In this document: in pieces, positions 17,480 to 25,792 of the stretch
How positions within the stretch are numbered: the first letter of the stretch is position 1
Layout: each line of letters starts with the position of its first letter
Origin: Arthrobacter stackebrandtii
GTDB taxonomy: Bacteria > Actinomycetota > Actinomycetes > Actinomycetales > Micrococcaceae
Direction of reading: 5' to 3'
DNA: 64,000 nt
Assembly (NCBI RefSeq): GCF_017876675.1
Contig: NZ_JAGIOI010000001.1
Span: forward strand, 434,001 to 498,000
Position numbers and translations under genes: made by a program
Notes under the pieces: generated by a model
The model's database searches: none
The model's input: only the letters and a program-made list of their open reading frames with translations
What the model was told of the DNA's origin: nothing

Positions 17480-18052
17480 CTAGCGGAACTTGTCCTGGGC
17501 CGCCGTTAGCCCGTCGCTGACCAGCAGTTCGACGGCGTCGGCCGCATTGTCGATCAGGAACGGCAGCGCCTTGTTCTCGGCAGTGGAGAAATCGCGCAGC
17601 ACATGGCTGGCAGCATCGGCACGTCCGGGCGGGCGCCCCACACCGGCACGCACCCGGTAATAGTCCTTGGTCCCCAGCGTCCGGGAGATGTCGCGCAGCC
17701 CGTTGTGGCCGCCTTCTCCCCCGCCCAGCTTGACCTTGACAGTGTCAAAGGGGATGTCGATTTCGTCATGGACGGCGATGACATTCGCGGCCGGGAGGTT
17801 GTAGAACTTGGCGAGTGCCGCCGTCGGGCCTCCGTTGAGGTTCATGAAGACGGTGGGCTTGGCCAGGATCAGCTTGTGCCCGCCGGAGGACAGGCGGCCG
17901 GTGGCGACCAGGGCCTTGGCTTTGTGGGTCTTGAAACCGGCTCCCAGGCGGGAGGCAAGTTCCTCAACCACCATGTAGCCAATATTGTGCCTGTTGCGGC
18001 TGTAGCCGGGCCCGGGATTCCCGAGCCCGACTACAAGCCAAGTGTCACTCAT
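17480..18052 (-). CDS. pth: Peptidyl-tRNA hydrolase
   Basis: A 190-residue protein of the usual Pth length. It opens WLVVGLGNPGPGYSRNRHNI, with the catalytic histidine at position 22 in the NRHN motif, followed by KPTVFMNLNG, VHDEIDIPFD with the conserved aspartate, and LGGGEGGHNGLRDI. It cleaves the ester between peptide and tRNA in prematurely released peptidyl-tRNA, in the cytosol. It follows rplY after nine bases and is probably co-transcribed, the usual actinobacterial order. There is no strong ribosome site before this ATG, which fits translation by reinitiation after rplY. Confidence 0.96.
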   Translation of the reverse strand: MSDTWLVVGLGNPGPGYSRNRHNIGYMVVEELASRLGAGFKTHKAKALVATGRLSSGGHKLILAKPTVFMNLNGGPTAALAKFYNLPAANVIAVHDEIDIPFDTVKVKLGGGEGGHNGLRDISRTLGTKDYYRVRAGVGRPPGRADAASHVLRDFSTAENKALPFLIDNAADAVELLVSDGLTAAQDKFR

Positions 18053-18060
18053 GCGTGAGA

Positions 18061-18636
18061 TTACTCTGCAGCTGCTTCGTCAGCTTCAACCTCGGCGACA
18101 ACAACCGGCTCGGCGAAGTGAACGATGAGCAGGTCTGCTTCGGTGACGAGCTCGACGCCTGCAGGCAGGACGAGGTCGCCGGCGAGGACGTGCTGGCCGG
18201 CGGCGAGTCCGTCGATGGTGACCTCGATGTGTGCCGGGACGTTGGTGGCGTCGGCGGAGACGCTGACAACAACTTCTTCCTGGTTGACAACTGTGGCCGG
18301 GGCGGGCTCGCCAACGAGGACCACGGGAACGTCAACGATGACCTTTTCGCCCTTGCGGACGGTCAGCAGGTCGATGTGCTCGACGATCTGCAGTACGGGG
18401 TCGCGCTGGACGTCCTTCACCAGGGCGAGGTGCTCTTCGCCGTCGAGGGTGATGGTCAGCAGTGCGTTGGCGCCGCGGATCGCGCGAACGGTCTCGCGCT
18501 CCGGCAGGACCAGGTGGAGGGGGGCTGCGCCGTGGCCGTAGATGACAGCAGGGATCTGCTTGGCACGGCGGATGCGGCGTGCCGCGCCCTTGCCGAACTC
18601 GTTGCGGGCTTCGCCGGTGAGGTTCAATTCAGACAT
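18061..18636 (-). CDS. rplY: 50S ribosomal protein L25/general stress protein Ctc
   Basis: A 191-residue two-domain L25 of the long CTC/TL5 type. The N-terminal 5S rRNA-binding domain starts MSELNLTGEARNEFGKGAAR and includes IPAVIYGHGAAPLHLVL; the C-terminal domain is rich in beta strands and ends in an acidic Ala/Glu tail (VEADEAAAE), a common feature of the long form. It binds 5S rRNA in the large subunit. The ATG has a strong AGGAG site nine bases upstream. It heads the rplY-pth pair; prs ends about 230 bases upstream behind a terminator, so it probably has its own promoter. Confidence 0.95.
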   Translation of the reverse strand: MSELNLTGEARNEFGKGAARRIRRAKQIPAVIYGHGAAPLHLVLPERETVRAIRGANALLTITLDGEEHLALVKDVQRDPVLQIVEHIDLLTVRKGEKVIVDVPVVLVGEPAPATVVNQEEVVVSVSADATNVPAHIEVTIDGLAAGQHVLAGDLVLPAGVELVTEADLLIVHFAEPVVVAEVEADEAAAE

Positions 18637-18817
18637 AAAAATAGCTCCTTCTTGTGTGGTGGGCGTGGACTAAACAGGTCAACACAATCCATCACAAAAG
18701 TTACGGAGCTGTGGGACCCAGTCGATCACGGACCCGATGGTGCCAGGTCCCTCGCCAAGGTTTACTGGTCAAGTTTAGCAGAACGACGGCGGGCTCCCGA
18801 CCGGCTGCACAGACGCC

Positions 18818-18851
18818 GGCGGCCGCCTCCCGGTGAAGGGAAGCGGCCGCC
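18818..18851 (-). terminator. Transcription terminator of prs/glmU
   Basis: GGCGGCCGCCTCCC (18818-18831) and GGGAAGCGGCCGCC (18838-18851) form a 14-bp stem with one mismatch and a six-base loop, just past the prs stop. There is no T-run, as is frequent for actinobacterial terminators. The rest of 18637-18869 holds only the presumed rplY promoter. Confidence 0.7.
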
Positions 18852-18869
18852 AGCGGTAGAGACTTAAGG

Positions 18870-19850
18870 TCAGGCGTCGCCGTCGAACAGGCTGGTGACT
18901 GAGCCGTCCTCGAAGACTTCCTTGATGGCACGTGCCAGCAGGGGCGCGATGGAGAGCACCGTGAGGGTCTCGAAGCGCTTCTCGGCAGGGATCGGCAGGG
19001 TGTCGGTGACGACGACTTCACGGGCACCGCAGTTGGCGAGGCGCTCGGCGGCGGGGTCGGAGAACACGGCGTGCGTTGCGGCGATGATGACATCCTTGGC
19101 GCCGGCGTCCTTGAGGACCTTCACGGCGCCGGCGATGGTTCCGCCGGTGTCGATCATGTCATCGATCAGGACACAGGTGCGGCCTTCAACCTGGCCCACC
19201 ACGGTCTTGGACACGGCCTGGTTCGGCACGGTCAAGTCGCGGGACTTGTGCACGAAAGCCAGGGGGGCCCCGCCCAGGCGCTCGGCCCACTGCTCAGCCA
19301 CGCGCACGCGGCCGGTGTCGGGCGAAACTACGGTGACGGCGTCGTCCCCGATGACCTTGCGGATGTGCTCGGCCAGCAGCGGGATCGCGAACAGGTGGTC
19401 CACGGGGCCGTCGAAGAAGCCCTGGATCTGGGCCGTGTGCAGGTCAACGCTCATGATGCGGTCGGCGCCGGCCGTCTTGTACAGGTCCGCGACGAGGCGG
19501 GCGGAGATGGGCTCACGGCCGCGGCCCTTCTTGTCCTGGCGCGAGTACGGGTAGAACGGTGCCACCACGGTGATGCGGCGGGCGGAGGCGCGCTTCATGG
19601 AGTCAACCATGATGAGCTGCTCCATGAGCCAGTTGTTCAGCGGGGCCGGGTGGGCCTGGATGATGAAGACTTCCTTGCCGCGCACGCTCTCGCCGGAGCG
19701 GACGTAGATCTCACCATTGGCGAAGTCGTAGGCCGACATGGGCAGGAGCTCCGTGCCCAGGCAGCGTGCAACTTCCTCGGCCAGCTCGGGGTGCGCCCGG
19801 CCGGTTGCCAGCACCAGCTTCTTGTCGACGTTATGGCTAAGTTCGCTCAT
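18870..19850 (-). CDS. prs: Ribose-phosphate pyrophosphokinase (PRPP synthetase)
   Basis: A 326-residue class I PRPP synthetase. It shows YDFANGEIYVR, the flexible-loop region YSRQDKKGRGREPIS, the ATP/ribose-phosphate histidine region SVDLHTAQIQGFFDGPVDHL, VVSPDTGRVR, and the PRPP-binding signature CVLIDDMIDTGGTI. It makes 5-phosphoribosyl 1-diphosphate from ATP and ribose 5-phosphate for nucleotide, histidine and tryptophan synthesis. It follows glmU after 39 bases on the same strand, the standard actinobacterial order, and ends at a strong terminator. Confidence 0.97.
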   Translation of the reverse strand: MSELSHNVDKKLVLATGRAHPELAEEVARCLGTELLPMSAYDFANGEIYVRSGESVRGKEVFIIQAHPAPLNNWLMEQLIMVDSMKRASARRITVVAPFYPYSRQDKKGRGREPISARLVADLYKTAGADRIMSVDLHTAQIQGFFDGPVDHLFAIPLLAEHIRKVIGDDAVTVVSPDTGRVRVAEQWAERLGGAPLAFVHKSRDLTVPNQAVSKTVVGQVEGRTCVLIDDMIDTGGTIAGAVKVLKDAGAKDVIIAATHAVFSDPAAERLANCGAREVVVTDTLPIPAEKRFETLTVLSIAPLLARAIKEVFEDGSVTSLFDGDA

Positions 19851-19889
19851 GATTTTCTTTCTCGCATGTGGTGGGGGTGGTGAGAAGTT

Positions 19890-21359
19890 TTAGTTGCCGG
19901 TGGCTGCAGCGGTGGCTGCCTGGCCCGCGGCCTGGGCGGAGACGCTGCCGGGGCGGTGTGCCTCGGTCCAGCCCTCGGCGTTGCGCTGCGGGGCGACGCT
20001 CATGGTCAGTGCGCCGGCCGGGACGTCCTTGCGGACAATGGCGCCGGCGCCGGTGAAGGCCCCGTCCCCCACTGTTACGGGCGCCACGAACACGGTGTTG
20101 GATCCGGTGCGCACGCCCGAGCCGATGACGGTGCGGTGCTTGTTGACGCCGTCGAAGTTGGCGGTGATGTTGCCACAGCCGATGTTGGTGTCCTCGCCAA
20201 TCTCGGCGTCGCCCGCATAGCCCAGGTGGCTGAGCTTGGAGCCTCGGCCGATGGTGACGTTCTTCGTCTCGTAGAACGCGCCGATCTTGCCGTCGGCGCC
20301 CAGCACGGTGCCGGGGCGCAGGTAGGTGAAGGGGCCAACGTGGGCGCCCTCGCCGATCACGGCGCCGGAGCCGTGGGTGCGGGTGACTTCCGCGCCTTCG
20401 GCAATCTGCACGTCGGTGAGCGTTGAGTCGGGACCCACGACGGCGTCGCGCGCCACGGTGGTGGTGCCGTGCAGCTGGGTGCCGGGCAGGATGGTGACGT
20501 CCTCGGCGAGCTCCACCGTGGAGTCGATCCAGGTGGTGGCGGGGTCGATGATTGACACGCCGGCGCGCATCCAGCCCTCAACGATGCGGCGGTTGTGCTC
20601 GGTGCCGAGCGCGGCCAGCTGAACGCGGTCGTTGGCGCCCTCCACCTGCCAGCGGTCGGTGGTCGAGACCGCGGCGACCCGGCCGCCGTCGAACCTGGCC
20701 AGGGACAGGACATCGGTGAGGTACATCTCGCCCTGGTTGTTGTCAGTGGTGACGGACTTGAGCGCCTTGCGCAGGACGGCGGCGTCGAAGGCGTAGATGC
20801 CGGAGTTGATCTCACGGATTTCGCGTTCCTCGTCGGTGGCGTCCTTGTGCTCGCGGATGCCCAGGACGGTGCCGTCGGCGGGGTTGCGGAGGATGCGGCC
20901 GTAACCGGTTGCGTCGTCGAGGACTGCGGTCAGCACCGTGACGGCATTGCCGTCCGCGTTGTGCGTAGCGACGAGTTCGGTGAGCAGTGCGGCGGTGAGC
21001 AGCGGGACGTCGCCGTAGGTGACAACCACGGTGCCCTCAACCGGCGCCTGGGCGTCGAGCGCCTCAAGGGCCTGCTGGACGGCGCGGCCGGTGCCGGGGA
21101 TCTCGTCCTGGTCCACGATGATGGCGGTTTCATCCAGCGCCGCGATGTGGGCGGCGACGAGGTCACGCTCGTGGCGGACCACCACGGCCAGCTTCTCCGG
21201 TGCCAGGCCCTGGGCTGCAGCCATCGCGTGGCCCACCATGGAGATGCCGCCAATGGGGTGCAGAATTTTGGGTGTCCGGGACTTCATCCGGGTTCCGGCG
21301 CCGGCGGCCAAAACAATGACGGCTGCCGGGTTGTTCGTGGGGTTGTCTTGGGGGCTCAC
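19890..21359 (-). CDS. glmU: Bifunctional N-acetylglucosamine-1-phosphate uridyltransferase/glucosamine-1-phosphate acetyltransferase
   Basis: A 489-residue enzyme. The N-terminal pyrophosphorylase domain has VIVLAAGAGTRMKSRTPKIL; the C-terminal left-handed beta-helix has SHLGYAGDAEIGEDTNIGCG and NITANFDGVNKHRT. It makes UDP-GlcNAc for peptidoglycan and polysaccharide. The start is a GTG with an AGGAG site nine bases upstream; a longer frame exists but lacks such a site. The C-terminal tail is Ala/Gln/Thr-rich. It probably shares a transcript with prs. It lies about 100 bases after tRNA-Gln on the same strand, so processing from a common precursor is possible. Confidence 0.97.
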   Translation of the reverse strand: MSPQDNPTNNPAAVIVLAAGAGTRMKSRTPKILHPIGGISMVGHAMAAAQGLAPEKLAVVVRHERDLVAAHIAALDETAIIVDQDEIPGTGRAVQQALEALDAQAPVEGTVVVTYGDVPLLTAALLTELVATHNADGNAVTVLTAVLDDATGYGRILRNPADGTVLGIREHKDATDEEREIREINSGIYAFDAAVLRKALKSVTTDNNQGEMYLTDVLSLARFDGGRVAAVSTTDRWQVEGANDRVQLAALGTEHNRRIVEGWMRAGVSIIDPATTWIDSTVELAEDVTILPGTQLHGTTTVARDAVVGPDSTLTDVQIAEGAEVTRTHGSGAVIGEGAHVGPFTYLRPGTVLGADGKIGAFYETKNVTIGRGSKLSHLGYAGDAEIGEDTNIGCGNITANFDGVNKHRTVIGSGVRTGSNTVFVAPVTVGDGAFTGAGAIVRKDVPAGALTMSVAPQRNAEGWTEAHRPGSVSAQAAGQAATAAATGN

Positions 21360-21461
21360 TAAGTGGCACTCCTGCCCGGACACAAGTCCGTTTTCAAACG
21401 TACGCAATGGGAAACTATTCCATGGTACCTGCTCGGCACAGGTGCCTGAGCTTTTGCCAAG

Positions 21462-21536
21462 TGGTTCCGCCCATAGGATTCGAACCTATACTCCACAGCT
21501 CCAAAGGCTGGGGTGCTGCCATTACACCAGGGCGGA
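21462..21536 (-). tRNA. tRNA-Gln (anticodon TTG)
   Basis: The 5' TCCGCCC pairs with 3' GGGCGGA to form the acceptor stem, followed by discriminator A and an encoded CCA (21462-21464). The anticodon loop is CTTTGGA with T33 before TTG (21502-21504), reading CAA; a T-loop GGTTCGAATCC is present. One C/T mismatch closes the top of the anticodon stem. Confidence 0.95.
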
Positions 21537-21571
21537 CCATGCACCACCAGCCGTTGCTGGAAGCTCACGAG

Positions 21572-21577
21572 AATATA
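21572..21577 (-). promoter_or_regulatory. Candidate -10 element for tRNA-Gln
   Basis: TATATT on the minus strand, 35 bases upstream of the tRNA 5' end, in otherwise G/C-rich DNA. No good -35 match is seen. Confidence 0.4.
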
Positions 21578-21682
21578 GTGTGCCACGGCCACGGCGACTT
21601 TCGCGAGTTGGGCGCGGGCCCGCCGCGGAATTTGGCGGCGCGGGGTGGCCAAGCTCACAGCGGCGCCCGCGGCTGCCCGCAG

Positions 21683-22531
21683 TCACCGCATCTCGTGCCG
21701 CTGTCCGGAACGGATGCGGGCAAGGGCCTGCTCCACCCACGCCAGCAACACCTCCGGATGGTACAAGGCGACATCGGCGGGGATCCTCAGCCGCCACATG
21801 CCCTCGAGCACGTACATGGTGTCCCTTTGGAGGTCCTCTTTCCAGGCCCTGGGATCGTTGTGGTATTTTTCCCCGTCAATTTCCAGGCCAAGTATGCCGT
21901 CGATCAACAGGTCCAGGTGGCCCGCATTCCGAACATAGGCCTGGCCCTGAACGTTGTATCCCGCCCTCCGCAGGTGGTACCTGCTGCATGTTTCCGCGAT
22001 GGACATGGACTGGGGGTCGATCATCTCCACGATGGCCCGCGCGGCGGCACCCGCACGGCCTTGGAAGGAGTTCCGCAGATAGTTGATGGAGCATTGCTTT
22101 TTGACGACGGCGGATTCAAGGACGGCCAGGGCTTCGACTTCAGTACCGCACCGGACGCACTGCTGCAGGACATCTGCCAGGGTCTGTTTGCCCGAGACAC
22201 GGTGGACGACGCAGCCGGGAACCGGCCTGCCGTGGGCCGCGGCAACATGCAGCTGTTTGGGCTGCTCCAGAACCCACAGCCCGAGCCCCGCCACCCTGCT
22301 CAGGCAGGTACGGCGGGCCTGGTGGGCCGCAAGAAACGCATCCTCGGGCGTGGCTTGGAAAGTTGCATACACGCCCCTGGCCCGCTGAAAAATCAGCCCG
22401 CCTTCGACGGCGGCCCGAATCTGGCGGGTGGACACGCCGTGGCCCAACAGGTCTTTCTGCCGTGCAACCCCGCCAAGTGAAGCAACCAAGGCGTCAAGTG
22501 GCACCCAGTCGGGGCTTCTGCTGTCGCTCAT
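21683..22531 (-). CDS. AbiEi-like N-terminal domain plus DUF559/restriction-endonuclease-fold protein
   Basis: A 282-residue cytosolic protein. The N-terminal 60 residues (GGVARQKDLLGHGVSTRQIR, then RGVYAT) resemble the winged-helix domain of AbiEi-type proteins. The C-terminal part from about residue 200 (HLDLLIDGILGLEIDGEKYH, then DLQRD) has spaced acidic residues and a K typical of the DUF559/Vsr-like nuclease fold. Such two-domain proteins are common as single genes in actinobacteria; their function is not established and no toxin partner is next to it. The ATG is preferred; an in-frame GTG eight codons upstream is possible, and neither has a clear ribosome site. A tandem palindromic repeat lies just upstream. 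Confidence 0.7.
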   Translation of the reverse strand: MSDSRSPDWVPLDALVASLGGVARQKDLLGHGVSTRQIRAAVEGGLIFQRARGVYATFQATPEDAFLAAHQARRTCLSRVAGLGLWVLEQPKQLHVAAAHGRPVPGCVVHRVSGKQTLADVLQQCVRCGTEVEALAVLESAVVKKQCSINYLRNSFQGRAGAAARAIVEMIDPQSMSIAETCSRYHLRRAGYNVQGQAYVRNAGHLDLLIDGILGLEIDGEKYHNDPRAWKEDLQRDTMYVLEGMWRLRIPADVALYHPEVLLAWVEQALARIRSGQRHEMR

Positions 22532-22642
22532 GGCACCATGTTTCGCTACAAGCACCGTCGGCGGCAGCCCGTCGTCGAAAATGTGGGCGAAACGTGCCCC
22601 AGCCAGGCCTGTGGAGGAATGAATGCCGTTCTGGGCTCTCAG

Positions 22643-22765
22643 GAGCGTGCTGTTCTACGCAAGGCTAGGAGCTGGCCTGACGCACAACACTGTTCTGAGT
22701 CACGGCAGAGCCTAACTCTGCGCCGAACAGCACGGTGGCACCCACCCAGCACCCGGCGGCGTGCA
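22643..22765. repeat. Palindromic repeat, copy 1 (degenerate)
   Basis: About 123 bases, matching copy 2 (22825-22947) at an offset of 182 bases. The arms are GCTGTTCTACGCA and TGCGCCGAACAGC, with an internal TGACGCACAAC facing GTTCTGAGTCA, so both stems carry mismatches compared with copy 2. Confidence 0.8.
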
Positions 22766-22824
22766 AGACAGAAAAGCGTCCGCATTTCTGGAGTTTTCAG
22801 CTGTCTCCAGCCATTTCAGCATCA

Positions 22825-22947
22825 GAGCGTGCTGTTCTGCGCAAGGCTAGGTGCTGGCCTGACGCACAACACTGTTGTGCGTCACGGCAGAGCCTAACTC
22901 TGCGCAGAACAGCGCGCTGGCACCCACCGAGCACCCAGAGGCGCGCA
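22825..22947. repeat. Palindromic repeat, copy 2 (perfect stems)
   Basis: The outer arms GCTGTTCTGCGCA (22831-22843) and TGCGCAGAACAGC (22901-22913) are perfect 13-bp inverts. The inner arms TGACGCACAAC (22860-22870) and GTTGTGCGTCA (22874-22884) are perfect 11-bp inverts around ACT. The unit ends just past the ABC-F stop and may act as its terminator. It has the size and shape of a REP- or MITE-type non-coding repeat. The 60 bases between the copies hold nothing recognisable. Confidence 0.8.
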
Positions 22948-22958
22948 GGCCCAGGGAA

Positions 22959-24758
22959 TTACTCGAGCACCTCGGAGGCCTCGAGCCACTCGAGCTCCAT
23001 GCCCTCGCGCTCGGCGGCGAGCTTGGCCAGCTTGTCCTGCAGCTCGCCCAGGCGATCGTAGTTGCCCACATTCTCGGCCATCTGCGCGTGGATCTTGGCG
23101 TCGGCAGCAGAGTTCTTGGACAGCTGGCGCTCCAGGCGGTTCAGCACCTTGCGGGCATCGCGCTTCTCCGCCTCGGACGGACCGGAAGGTGCGGCGCTGC
23201 CGCCGGCAGCAGCAGGGCTCCCGGAGGACGGCCCAACACCGGCACCCGCGCGCAGTTCCAGGTACTCGTCGACGCCGCGGACCAGGCCGCGCAGCTTGCC
23301 GTCTCCCAGCAGGGCCATCTGGTGGTCGGTGACGCGCTCCAGCAGGTAGCGGTCGTGCGAAACAACCACCAGGGTGCCCGGCCAGCCGTCCAGCACGTCC
23401 TCCACGGCGGCCAGGGTATCCGTGTCCAAGTCATTCGTGGGCTCATCGAGCATGAGCACATTGGGCTCCCCCACCAGCAGGCGCAGCAGCTGCAGGCGGC
23501 GGCGCTCACCGCCGGAGAGGTCCTTGACCATGGTCCACTGCTTGTCCTTCGTGAAGCCCAGCTGCTCCACGAGCTGCCCGGCCGTCATGTCCTTGCCGCC
23601 CACGTCGAAGGAGCGCTTCTCCCGCTCGATGACCTCGATGACGCGCATGTCCAGGACGTCGTCCAGCTCGCGGACCTCCTGCGTCAGCACGGCGGTCTTG
23701 ACGGTTTTGCCGGTCTTGACCTTGCCGGACGACGGCGTGACCTCGCCGTTGAGCAGTCGCAGCAGGGTGGTCTTTCCCGCACCGTTGACGCCCACCAGGC
23801 CCAGTCGCTCGCCGGGTGCCAGGCGCAGGGTGATGTTCTTGAACAGTTCCTTGGCGTTCTCCCCCTCGCCGTACGTCAGCGACACGTTTTCCAGGTCCAG
23901 CACGTCCTTGCCCAGGCGGGCCGTGGCCATCTTGGACAGGGCCACGGTGTCGCGGGGCTCGGGGACGTCGGCGATGATCGCGTTGGCGGCCTCGATGCGG
24001 AACTTGGGCTTGGCCGTGCGGGCCGGGGCGCCGCGGCGCAGCCAGGCCAGTTCCTTCTTGACCAGCTGCACGCGCTTGCTCTCCATCACGGAGGCGGTCC
24101 GGTCACGCTCCGCGCGGGCCAGGACGTAGGCGGCGTAACCGCCGTCGAACGGGTCAATGACACCGTCATGGACTTCCCAGGTCCGGTTGCAGACCTCGTC
24201 CAGGAACCAGCGGTCGTGGGTGACCACCAGGAAGGCGCCCTCGTTGGCGCGCCAGCGCGCGTTGAGGTGCTTGGCCAGCCAGGCCACGCCCTCCACGTCG
24301 AGGTGGTTGGTGGGCTCATCGAGCATGATGACGTCGTCATCGCCGATCAGCAGCTTGGCCAGCGCAACGCGGCGCTTCTGCCCGCCGGAGAGCGAGTGGA
24401 TGTTGGCGTGCCAGTCCACCTCGCCCACCAAAGCGCCCATGATCTCGCGGATCTTGGGGTTGGAGGCCCACTCGTGGTCGGCCGCCTCCCCCACAATCGC
24501 GAAGCCCACGGTGTCGTCGCCGTCGAGCACGTCCGACTGGTCCAGGTACCCGACCTGGACGCCGCCGCGCACGGTGACGCGGCCCGAATCGGCCGTTTGC
24601 CGCCCGGCCAGCAGTCGCATCAGCGTGGACTTGCCGTCACCGTTCCGGCCCACAATGCCAATCCGGTCGCCCTCCTCCAAACCGACACTGACGCCGTCGA
24701 GCACGGTCCGGGTTGCGAAGGCGATGCTTAGATTTTCTCCGCCCAGCAGATGAGCCAC
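22959..24758 (-). CDS. ABC-F family ATPase (Uup-like, ribosome-associated)
   Basis: A 599-residue soluble protein with two ABC domains and no membrane segment. Domain 1 has Walker A GRNGDGKS, signature LSGGQKRRVALAKLL and MLDEPTNHLD; domain 2 has GVNGAGKT, LSGGERRRLQLLRLL and MLDEPTNDLD. The linker between them is charged, and the C-terminus after about residue 520 is an Ala/Gly/Ser stretch followed by a predicted coiled coil, as in Uup. The family acts on stalled ribosomes or, in some members, gives antibiotic resistance; which applies is unknown. The GTG start is supported by an AGGA site about eleven bases upstream. ispE lies 34 bases upstream on the same strand, so the genes may be co-transcribed. 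Confidence 0.9.
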   Translation of the reverse strand: MAHLLGGENLSIAFATRTVLDGVSVGLEEGDRIGIVGRNGDGKSTLMRLLAGRQTADSGRVTVRGGVQVGYLDQSDVLDGDDTVGFAIVGEAADHEWASNPKIREIMGALVGEVDWHANIHSLSGGQKRRVALAKLLIGDDDVIMLDEPTNHLDVEGVAWLAKHLNARWRANEGAFLVVTHDRWFLDEVCNRTWEVHDGVIDPFDGGYAAYVLARAERDRTASVMESKRVQLVKKELAWLRRGAPARTAKPKFRIEAANAIIADVPEPRDTVALSKMATARLGKDVLDLENVSLTYGEGENAKELFKNITLRLAPGERLGLVGVNGAGKTTLLRLLNGEVTPSSGKVKTGKTVKTAVLTQEVRELDDVLDMRVIEVIEREKRSFDVGGKDMTAGQLVEQLGFTKDKQWTMVKDLSGGERRRLQLLRLLVGEPNVLMLDEPTNDLDTDTLAAVEDVLDGWPGTLVVVSHDRYLLERVTDHQMALLGDGKLRGLVRGVDEYLELRAGAGVGPSSGSPAAAGGSAAPSGPSEAEKRDARKVLNRLERQLSKNSAADAKIHAQMAENVGNYDRLGELQDKLAKLAAEREGMELEWLEASEVLE

Positions 24759-24792
24759 GTGTACCACTTTCCTAAAAGGTGTTGCGAATGAA

Positions 24793-25791
24793 TTATTGAA
24801 TGATTGCTGCCCCGTGAACGGGGCCTTCCACGGCCCAGGCCTGGTGCCCGGCGTCCTCCAGTGCCGCGGCAAGCGCCCGCGCATGCCCGGCGTCCGCGGC
24901 CAGGAAGGCCAGTGTGGGCCCGGATCCTGAGACCAGCGACGCCAGCGCCCCCAGTCCCTCCCCTTCGGCCAGCACTGCCGCCAGCTCCGGGGCCAGTTCC
25001 AGGGCCGCCGGCTGCAGGTCGTTGTGGAGCCACGGCGCCAGCGACTGCGGATCGGCCGCGCGCAGCGCCGTCAGCACCCCGGCCGCCACCTGTTCCGGTT
25101 CCGGCGCCTCGTATCCGGCCGCTGCACGCAACCGGTCCAGCGTGCCGTACACCTGGGGCGTGGACAGGCCGAAGTTGGCCGGCACCAGGACCCAGTGCAG
25201 CGGGACGGGCGCCAGCGCCGCGGTGAGTTCGTCGCCAATGCCAAGTCCGACGGCGGCGCCCCCCAAAAGTGCGAACGGCACGTCCGCGCCGAGTTCCGCG
25301 CCGAGGTGGGAGAGCTCCTCCCGCGACAGGCCGGTGTGCCAGAGCGAGTCGGCGGCCACGAGCGCTGCCGCGGCATCGGCCGAGCCGCCGCCCATGCCAC
25401 CGGCGATGGGGACGTGCTTGGTGATCTCGATGTGGACGCCGCACGGCTTCTCCGCCAGGTCCGCCACGAGCAGTGCCGCCTTGACGGCGAGGTTGCCGTC
25501 GTCGAGCGGGATGCCGGCGAGGGCCTCCGGCGGGAGCGTGCTGGCGGGGCTGATGGAGACTGTGATGTCCGTGGCCGGTGTGCCGGGCCGCGAGGTGACG
25601 GCGACCTCCTCATAGCGGGAAACCGCCAGGTAGGTACTGGCCACGGCGTGGTAGCCGTCCGGGCGCAGCGGCCCGGCCTGGAAGTAGGCGTTGATCTTGC
25701 CGGGGGCGCGCACCTTCACGGTGCGCGGCGAGGGCGCCCAGAGGGCATCGCTGTCCGGATTGTCCACGGCTGTCCTTTTGGTGTGGTCCAT
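24793..25791 (-). CDS. ispE: 4-diphosphocytidyl-2-C-methyl-D-erythritol kinase
   Basis: A 332-residue GHMP kinase. It has VRAPGKINAYFQAGPLRPDGYH near the N-terminus (substrate lysine and histidine), the ATP loop PIAGGMGGGSADAAAAL, and the C-terminal SLVSGSGPTLAFL. It phosphorylates CDP-methylerythritol in the MEP isoprenoid pathway, which also feeds undecaprenyl phosphate for the polysaccharide work in this window. It starts one base after the rsmA stop, so the two are coupled; rsmA-ispE is the usual actinobacterial order. About 20 residues precede the family core, and the exact start could be slightly further in. Confidence 0.95.
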   Translation of the reverse strand: MDHTKRTAVDNPDSDALWAPSPRTVKVRAPGKINAYFQAGPLRPDGYHAVASTYLAVSRYEEVAVTSRPGTPATDITVSISPASTLPPEALAGIPLDDGNLAVKAALLVADLAEKPCGVHIEITKHVPIAGGMGGGSADAAAALVAADSLWHTGLSREELSHLGAELGADVPFALLGGAAVGLGIGDELTAALAPVPLHWVLVPANFGLSTPQVYGTLDRLRAAAGYEAPEPEQVAAGVLTALRAADPQSLAPWLHNDLQPAALELAPELAAVLAEGEGLGALASLVSGSGPTLAFLAADAGHARALAAALEDAGHQAWAVEGPVHGAAIIQ

Positions 25792-25792
25792 C

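Noticed and set aside
18637-18780. A stress-sigma (SigB-like) promoter for rplY/ctc
   Set aside because: No clear -10/-35 pair of that class is present; only weak TTGTGA and TTTAGT elements were found.
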